From Solimonas_A sp035476855 (lineage in GTDB: Bacteria; Pseudomonadota; Gammaproteobacteria; Nevskiales; Nevskiaceae), in the NCBI GenBank assembly GCA_035476855.1, contig DATILC010000215.1, positions 1-9,482 of the forward strand: DNA of 9,482 nt, written 5' to 3'. The translations under genes and the position numbers were made by a program. Of this stretch, positions 5,214-9,482 are shown piece by piece. How positions within the stretch are numbered: the stretch's first letter is position 1; each line of letters begins with the position of its first letter. The notes beneath the pieces are model-generated. The model was given only the letters and a program-made list of their open reading frames with translations. It was not told where the DNA came from and made no database searches.

Positions 5214-5816
5214 CTATCCGGCGATCAGGTTCAGCGTCACGCTGTCGTCGCGCCGGTCCTGCGAGATGTAGAAGCTCACTTCCCACCAGCCGGGCATGCT
5301 GAACTGCAGGCCTTCGATGCGGTATTCGCCCGGCCTGGTGCCGGCGCTGACCCGGGGCTGCGAGGGCAGGCCGTGGCCGTGCTCGGGCATGCCGCCGCGG
5401 ACGTTGATGCGGGCGTGGTCCAGCGGCTTGCCGCCGGCGTCGGTGACGCGGATGGTCCAGGTCTGGAACGCATCCAGCTGCGGTGCCGGGCGCTGCTCGA
5501 CCTTCACCGTGTAGTGGCCGTTGCGGCCGCGGCGCTCGCTGGCAAGGTCCACCTTGCCGGCGAAGTCGGTGCCTTCCTGCCAGGCCTGGCGGCGCATCTG
5601 CTGGTAGCGTGCGCTTTCCGGCACCCACTTGATGCTGGGGCCGAGATTGGCGGGGCGTGGCTGCGCCGGAGGAATCTCCAGCACGGCCCCGGCAGCCGCT
5701 GCGCTCTTCGGCTCGACCGGTTTGTCGACCGGCGGAGCAGGATCGTCGGGCTTGCAGGCGGCCAGCAGCAGGCCGGCCAGCAGCAGCGGCAGGGCGAGAC
5801 GGGCGGCGCGCGTCAT
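5214..5816 (-). CDS. Lipoprotein with YtkA-like domain
   Basis: The protein has 200 residues. Residues 1-21 are a lipoprotein signal peptide with lipobox LAAC (Cys21). A Pro/Ala-rich linker follows (22-56), then a beta-sandwich domain at about 100-198: WTIRVTD (120-126), the loop GGMPEHGHGLPSQP (141-154), GEYRIEGLQFSMPGWW (163-178) and a final SVTLNLIAG strand. The M-P-x-H-G-H-G loop and the closing GEY...MPGWWEV pattern are typical of YtkA/FixH-like domains. Those Met and His residues could bind a metal such as copper, but that is inference. Its ATG overlaps the beta-helix gene's stop (ATGA), and its TAG is 2 nt before the peroxidase ATG, so all three are translated as a coupled unit. It probably sits on the periplasmic face of a membrane and assists the peroxidase or its substrate. 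Confidence 0.85.
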   Translation of the reverse strand: MTRAARLALPLLLAGLLLAACKPDDPAPPVDKPVEPKSAAAAGAVLEIPPAQPRPANLGPSIKWVPESARYQQMRRQAWQEGTDFAGKVDLASERRGRNGHYTVKVEQRPAPQLDAFQTWTIRVTDAGGKPLDHARINVRGGMPEHGHGLPSQPRVSAGTRPGEYRIEGLQFSMPGWWEVSFYISQDRRDDSVTLNLIAG

Positions 5817-8428
5817 GGCAGGCGCGCCTCGCCGATCGTCAGCGGCAGGCCGCTGTATTCGGCGCCTGCGCCGTCCTCGAACTGCAGCGAGGTGAGCTCG
5901 AACTTCACCCGCGGGCCGTTGCCGCCCTCGACCCCATCCGAGCGGCCGCCGCAGCCGGCGAGCAGCGCGGCGCCGATCATCGCGGCGACCAGCCAGGCGC
6001 GTTCGCGACGGCGCAGGCCGCCGACCATCAGCAGCATGAAGCCGCCGGCGGTGCCGAGGCTGGCCAGCATCAGTCGCGGTTCGGCGAGGGCGACGGCGCC
6101 GCCGGTCTCCAGCTGCGCGAGCGTGGCGGCGATGCGCTCGATCTCGACCGGCTCGGCGAAGCTGAAGCTCAGCTGGTCGCCGGCGATGCTGGCGTTGGCG
6201 GAGTGGCCGTTGATGCTGAGGCGGATTGCGTCAAGGCGGGCGACCGGGCCGCTGGCGCGGACCGTCGCCGACTTCAGGCGATGGGTCTCGCCGGTGTCGT
6301 TGTGCAGCACGAAGTAGCCGGACTGCACGGCCATGCCGCTCTTCTGCACGCCGATGCTCGGCTGCAGCGCGCTGACGCGGGCGCTGCCGACGCGGCCGGC
6401 GGGTGCGTTGGTCTCGGTGAAGAACGGGCAGCTGCTCTTGGAGGCCGGGTCGTCGCGGTTGTACTCGAGGCAGGTCAGGAACGACACCAGGCGATCCGGC
6501 CGCACGGTGGCGACCTGCTCGACCAGGCTCGGGTCGGTGGCATCGGCGCAGGGGCCGCCGGGCAGGCCGGTCACGCCCAGCGGACCGAGGTCGCTGGTGA
6601 CTTCGCCGCTGTGCGCGGTGTTGCCCTCGAAGCAGTTGCCGACGCCGCTGTTGTCCCACCAGATGTCGACGCCGTTGGGCTGCGCGCGGCTGCCGCCGTC
6701 GAACGGGCTCTCGCCGAAGTGGTTGCCGAGCACGCGGTTGTAGTGCGCGGTGAACACCGGCGTCAGCACGGCCTCGGTGCCGTTGGGGCCGAGCACGGCG
6801 CCGAGCGCGTCGTTGACGGTGCTGAGCAGTCCGGCCGGGTCGGGGATCAGGCCGGCGTCAACCACCGGGTCCAGCGGGCTGGCCGGGCTGTCGGTGAGCT
6901 TGTGGATCAGCGTCGGGATCGACAGCAGCCACAGGCCCTGGCGCCAGTTGTCGAACACCTGGTTATTCTGCACCACGTCGTAGTTGCCGCCGGCGATGAT
7001 CATCGCGGTGCCGGTGGGGAAGGGGATCGGGGGGCACACGATGGTGCGGTCCATGATCGCTTCCTGGTGGTCGGCCGGCAGCTCGTCGAAGGTGCGGAAC
7101 TCCGGCGGCACCACGCCGCGGTCACGCGGCTTCTTGTCGATGCAGGGGCCGCCTTCGGCGACGTACTTGTAGTAGTCCTTGTTGTTCGAATAGATCAGGT
7201 TGTCTTCCCACAGCGCATGGTCCTGCGGCATGCCGGGGTGGCCGCCGTAGACGCTTTCCGTCGCCATGCCGGTCTGGTTCTTGTAGAACTCGTTGTTGTG
7301 CACCCAGGGCGAGTTGCCGGCGGTGCCGGAGTAGCCCAGCGCCGAGTGGTGGCCCTTGGAGTTGCGCACCTCGGTGGCCTGGCGTGCGCGCAGGTCGGCC
7401 TGGGCGTGGTTCTTGCCCTTGTAGACGTCGGCGCCGGAGCCCGGGTACTGCACCGAGTCGGCCACGCCGTAGCCCTCGGTGTAGTCGTAGAGGCCGTGGT
7501 CGGAGGCGAAGCTGAGGAAGGCGTATTCGTCGACCCAGCGCGACAGCAGGCGGTCGAGCACGTAGCCGTCGACTTCCATGACGTAGACCGCGTTGAACTC
7601 GTAGATCTGCGTGGTGAAGTTGCGCAGGTAGATGCCGTCGGTGCGGTCGGCGCGGATGCCGTTGAGGTAGCGGAAGTGGCCGTCGACCGGATCGCCTTCC
7701 TTGGTGACGAAGTCACCCTCGAAGATCACGTCGGTGATCTTCTCGCCGGTGCCCTCGATCTGCAGGTCGTAGTACTGGCAGGCGGACTGGCTGACATCGC
7801 AGACCTGCGTCTGGGGCGCCGCGCAGACGCCGTTGCTGGTGCCGTCGCCGCAGGCTTCGTCGGTAAAATTTGGATCGCCGAAGATGGCGACGGTGTTCTG
7901 GATGAAGCGGCAACGGAACTGCTCTTCGTAGGTGAGCTTGCCGGGGCCGCGGGCCAGCACGGCCTGGCAGTAGTCGCGGTCCGCAGGCACGGCGGCGCCG
8001 TAGTTCTGCTCCAGCGCGCGGATGCTGGGCTGCTCGCGGTACAGGCCGGGCAGCACGTAGATGTTGGTGCCGCGGGTGGTCACCGCATCGACCGCCGCCT
8101 GCAGGTGCTCGTAGCGGCATTCCTTCAGCAGGGCCTCGTTGGCCTTCTTCAGACCGCCGGCCGGCATCTTCCTGATCAGGGCGGCACTGTCCTTGCCGGC
8201 CTCGACGCCCTCGCTGTTCGACTTCTTGCAGACCACCAGGCGCGGCGACTGCAGGCTGGGGTTGCCGGAGGCGCCCAGCAGCGGCCGGTATTCCGGGCGC
8301 GCGCTGACGCGTTCCTGCGGGAAATAGGCTGCGCGCTCGGCATGGCCGGAGGCGAGGGTCGAGACTGCGAGGCCCAGCACGCCGAACAGGCTTGCGAGCT
8401 TGCGCAGGGATGAGGAGGTCAAGAGCAT
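5813..8428 (-). CDS. Secreted parallel beta-helix repeat protein with unusual C-terminal membrane/lipobox region
   Basis: The protein has 871 residues. A signal peptide covers about residues 1-30 (SLRK, hydrophobic core, ASGHA). A parallel beta-helix domain begins around residue 108 with HLQAAVDAVTTRGTNIYVLPGLY, the usual entry motif of carbohydrate-active or scaffold right-handed helices. Asn/Gly-rich coils such as SPWVHNNEFYKNQTG and AMIIAGGNYDVVQNNQVFDN follow. It has many cysteines, suggesting disulfides and export. Near the end, a hydrophobic stretch (about 789-804) followed by RRRER (806-810) resembles a C-terminal sorting tail. The chain then continues through a second hydrophobic segment ending LAGC (Cys826) and a 45-residue periplasm-like tail. 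ATG 8428 was chosen because AGGAAG precedes it by 6 nt and a signal peptide follows at once. Its stop overlaps the next ATG. Enzymatic activity cannot be assigned; it is the likely main product or substrate of the operon. Confidence 0.85.
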   Translation of the reverse strand: MLLTSSSLRKLASLFGVLGLAVSTLASGHAERAAYFPQERVSARPEYRPLLGASGNPSLQSPRLVVCKKSNSEGVEAGKDSAALIRKMPAGGLKKANEALLKECRYEHLQAAVDAVTTRGTNIYVLPGLYREQPSIRALEQNYGAAVPADRDYCQAVLARGPGKLTYEEQFRCRFIQNTVAIFGDPNFTDEACGDGTSNGVCAAPQTQVCDVSQSACQYYDLQIEGTGEKITDVIFEGDFVTKEGDPVDGHFRYLNGIRADRTDGIYLRNFTTQIYEFNAVYVMEVDGYVLDRLLSRWVDEYAFLSFASDHGLYDYTEGYGVADSVQYPGSGADVYKGKNHAQADLRARQATEVRNSKGHHSALGYSGTAGNSPWVHNNEFYKNQTGMATESVYGGHPGMPQDHALWEDNLIYSNNKDYYKYVAEGGPCIDKKPRDRGVVPPEFRTFDELPADHQEAIMDRTIVCPPIPFPTGTAMIIAGGNYDVVQNNQVFDNWRQGLWLLSIPTLIHKLTDSPASPLDPVVDAGLIPDPAGLLSTVNDALGAVLGPNGTEAVLTPVFTAHYNRVLGNHFGESPFDGGSRAQPNGVDIWWDNSGVGNCFEGNTAHSGEVTSDLGPLGVTGLPGGPCADATDPSLVEQVATVRPDRLVSFLTCLEYNRDDPASKSSCPFFTETNAPAGRVGSARVSALQPSIGVQKSGMAVQSGYFVLHNDTGETHRLKSATVRASGPVARLDAIRLSINGHSANASIAGDQLSFSFAEPVEIERIAATLAQLETGGAVALAEPRLMLASLGTAGGFMLLMVGGLRRRERAWLVAAMIGAALLAGCGGRSDGVEGGNGPRVKFELTSLQFEDGAGAEYSGLPLTIGEARLP

Positions 8429-8434
8429 GGAGTT

Positions 8435-8440
8435 CTTCCT
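8435..8440 (-). promoter_or_regulatory. Ribosome-binding site of the beta-helix gene
   Basis: AGGAAG on the minus strand lies 6 nt before ATG 8428. It decides the start: an in-frame upstream start would add 17 residues ahead of the signal peptide and has no such site. Confidence 0.75.
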
Positions 8441-8485
8441 GGTTTGGTGCGCCGTCGCAATCCCTGTAGCGCGGCGCATGCCGGC

Positions 8486-8514
8486 ACTATCGAACCTTGG
8501 TTCGGAATGAACAA
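8486..8514 (-). promoter_or_regulatory. Candidate sigma70-type promoter of the beta-helix/YtkA/peroxidase operon
   Basis: On the minus strand TTGTTC (8509-8514) and GATAGT (8486-8491) are separated by 17 nt, the optimal spacing. The -35 matches the consensus only in TTG, and the -10 matches four of six bases, so it would be a weak or activated promoter. A start just below 8480 would give a leader of roughly 50 nt before ATG 8428. The 150-bp gap between the terminator of the upstream gene and the ATG requires a promoter somewhere here. Confidence 0.4.
8492..8503. promoter_or_regulatory. Palindrome in the promoter spacer, possible operator
   Basis: GAACC-TT-GGTTC is an inverted repeat with perfect 5-bp arms filling most of the spacer between the proposed -35 and -10. 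A further GAAC at 8509-8512 forms a second inverted pair (GTTC-GGAAT-GAAC at 8500-8512) with its right half. A regulator binding between the promoter elements would be well placed to repress or to activate. No regulator gene is in the window. Confidence 0.35.
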
Positions 8515-8577
8515 GGCTTCTAGTGAGGATTTACTAAGGCACTCCGTCCGCGCACCAGGAGGACGCCACCCATGCAC

Positions 8578-8612
8578 GAAAAAGCCGCAGCCGGGGGCAC
8601 CCGGCTGCGGCT
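8578..8612 (-). terminator. Rho-independent terminator of the acyl-CoA dehydrogenase gene
   Basis: On the minus strand AGCCGCAGCCGGG, a 4-nt loop TGCC, and CCCGGCTGCGGCT form a perfect 13-bp stem (8583-8595 with 8600-8612), followed by a run of T. It starts 13 nt after the stop codon at 8626 and separates this gene from the operon downstream. Confidence 0.93.
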
Positions 8613-8625
8613 CCTTCGAGCTGCC

Positions 8626-9482
8626 TCAGCGCCCGACCAGCGAGCGCGCGATCACTTCCTTCATGATCTCGGAGGTGCCGCCGTAGATGCGCTGGATGCG
8701 CGCATCGGCCCAGTAGCGCGAGATCGGGTACTCGGCCATGTAGCCGTAGCCGCCGAACAGCTGCAGGCAGGCGTCGGTGACGCGGCCTTCCATCTCGGTG
8801 GTGGCGAGCTTGATCATCGCGGCGGTCGGCACGTCGAGCTTCTTCTCGGCGTACAGGCCGACGCACTTTTCGGTGAAGGCGCGGTGCACTTCGAGGTCGG
8901 TCTTGATCTTGGCCAGCTCGAAGCGGGTGTTCTGGAAGCTGGCGATGGGCTGGCCGAAGGCCTTGCGCGTGGTGACGTACTCGATGGTCTTTTCCATCGC
9001 GCCCTGGGCGTGGCCGATGGCGCTGACTGCCAGCACCAGGCGCTCGCGCGGCAGTTCGTCGATCAGGTGACCGAAGCCGCCGCCGACGCGGCCCAGCACG
9101 GTCGAGGCCGGCAGGCGCACGTTGTCGAAGAACATCTCGGAGGTGTCGGCGGAATGCAGGCCGATCTTCTCGAGGTTGCGGCCGCGCTTGAAGCCGGGGA
9201 GGTCGGTGTCGACGGTGAACAGCGTGGTGCCCTTGCCGCCGGCCTTGGGGTCGGTCTTGGCCGCGAGCACGACGACGCCGGCGTTCTGGCCGTTGGTGAT
9301 GAAGGTCTTGGAGCCGTTGAGGACGTAGATGTCGCCCTCCAGCAGCGCGCTGGTCTTCATGCCCTGCAGGTCGGAGCCGGCACCCGGCTCGGTCATGCCG
9401 ATCGCGCCGATGCATTCGCCGCTGGCCATGCGCGGCAGGTACTTCTGCTTCTGCGCCTCGCTGCCCAGGTGCAGGATGTAGG
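8626..9482 (-). CDS. Acyl-CoA dehydrogenase, LCAD/isovaleryl type (C-terminal part)
   Basis: The N-terminus lies beyond the right edge; 284 residues are visible. The frame continues upstream of the internal Met at 9429 with LGSEAQKQKYLPR, normal for this family. Signature motifs are AIGMTEPGAGSDL (FAD/substrate contact region, visible residues 26-38), FGGYGYMAEYPISRYWAD and RIQRIYGGTSEIMK near the end. The position that holds the catalytic Glu in medium-chain enzymes (YEGT) is Gly here (YGGT). The likely base is instead Glu146 of the visible part in DELPRERLVLA, the arrangement of long-chain and isovaleryl-CoA dehydrogenases. The flavoenzyme would catalyse alpha,beta-dehydrogenation of an acyl-CoA in the cytoplasm, in fatty-acid or branched-chain breakdown, passing electrons to ETF. 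Exact chain length is not readable. The gene ends with a strong terminator. Confidence 0.94.
   Translation of the reverse strand, partial: YILHLGSEAQKQKYLPRMASGECIGAIGMTEPGAGSDLQGMKTSALLEGDIYVLNGSKTFITNGQNAGVVVLAAKTDPKAGGKGTTLFTVDTDLPGFKRGRNLEKIGLHSADTSEMFFDNVRLPASTVLGRVGGGFGHLIDELPRERLVLAVSAIGHAQGAMEKTIEYVTTRKAFGQPIASFQNTRFELAKIKTDLEVHRAFTEKCVGLYAEKKLDVPTAAMIKLATTEMEGRVTDACLQLFGGYGYMAEYPISRYWADARIQRIYGGTSEIMKEVIARSLVGR

Noticed and set aside
5212..5628. N-terminal extension of the peroxidase frame to 5628
   Set aside because: It would overlap the YtkA-like gene and translates to Arg/Pro/Gly-rich nonsense. The lipoprotein signal peptide starts at ATG 5211.
4135..6317. Plus-strand frames of 378 and 432 codons, and other minus-strand frames over the peroxidase
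   Set aside because: They overlap the heme-motif-bearing frame and have low-complexity, Arg/Ala/Gly-rich translations typical of shadow frames.
5657..8413. Open frame of about 918 codons on the plus strand opposite the beta-helix gene
   Set aside because: It is the mirror of a GC-rich gene whose third positions are G/C. Its translation is Ala/Val/Asp/Arg-rich with no domain, while the minus strand has a signal peptide, beta-helix motifs and coupled neighbours.

Overview
The window divides into two parts. Bases 1-3516 are a run of integron gene cassettes. Bases 3620-9482 are GC-rich chromosomal genes. Every supported gene is on the minus strand. The attC sites are about 60-71 bp and mostly carry a CGCCTTCGGCGG-type tip. 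Together with the high GC and the gene families present, they suggest a gammaproteobacterium, plausibly Xanthomonadales/Nevskiales-like. The sequence alone does not fix the taxon.

Integron part. Six attC sites (the first cut by the window edge) and a final cassette junction at 3510-3516 delimit six cassettes. Their spans are A 5-578, B 579-1176, C 1177-1739, D 1740-2303, E 2304-3190 and F 3191-3515. The boundaries check internally: the first seven bases of each cassette are the exact reverse complement of the R'' core of that same cassette's attC, even where the two cores of one genomic attC do not match. Read on the minus strand, the attC sites have the classical orientation, so the attI side is the high-coordinate end (F is first). 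No integrase gene lies between there and the right edge of the window, so this is an integrase-less array (CALIN-like) or one separated from its intI. A and C encode small membrane proteins. B and D encode unrecognised soluble proteins. E encodes an EVE-HNH nuclease, probably a modification-dependent restriction enzyme with a phage-defence role. F seems to hold a decayed frame with two amber codons. All cassette frames enter their attC in the same phase: R'' with TAA stops at once, while R'' with CAA reads on and adds a 16-18 residue tail encoded by attC.

Chromosomal part. A 123-residue protein of unknown function (3620-3991) lies next to the array. Upstream of it is a tightly coupled three-gene operon, transcribed from 8428 down to 4063. 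It encodes a large secreted parallel beta-helix protein with an unusual C-terminus (two hydrophobic segments and an internal lipobox), a lipoprotein with a YtkA-like domain and a Met/His-rich loop, and a MauG/CcpA-type di-heme peroxidase lipoprotein. ATGA overlap and TAGCGATG spacing link the three. A plausible sigma70-type promoter with a palindrome in its spacer precedes the operon. The arrangement suggests a periplasmic redox system in which the peroxidase acts on, or together with, the other two proteins; that is inference. At the right edge is the C-terminal part of an LCAD/IVD-type acyl-CoA dehydrogenase, ended by a strong intrinsic terminator that separates it from the operon.
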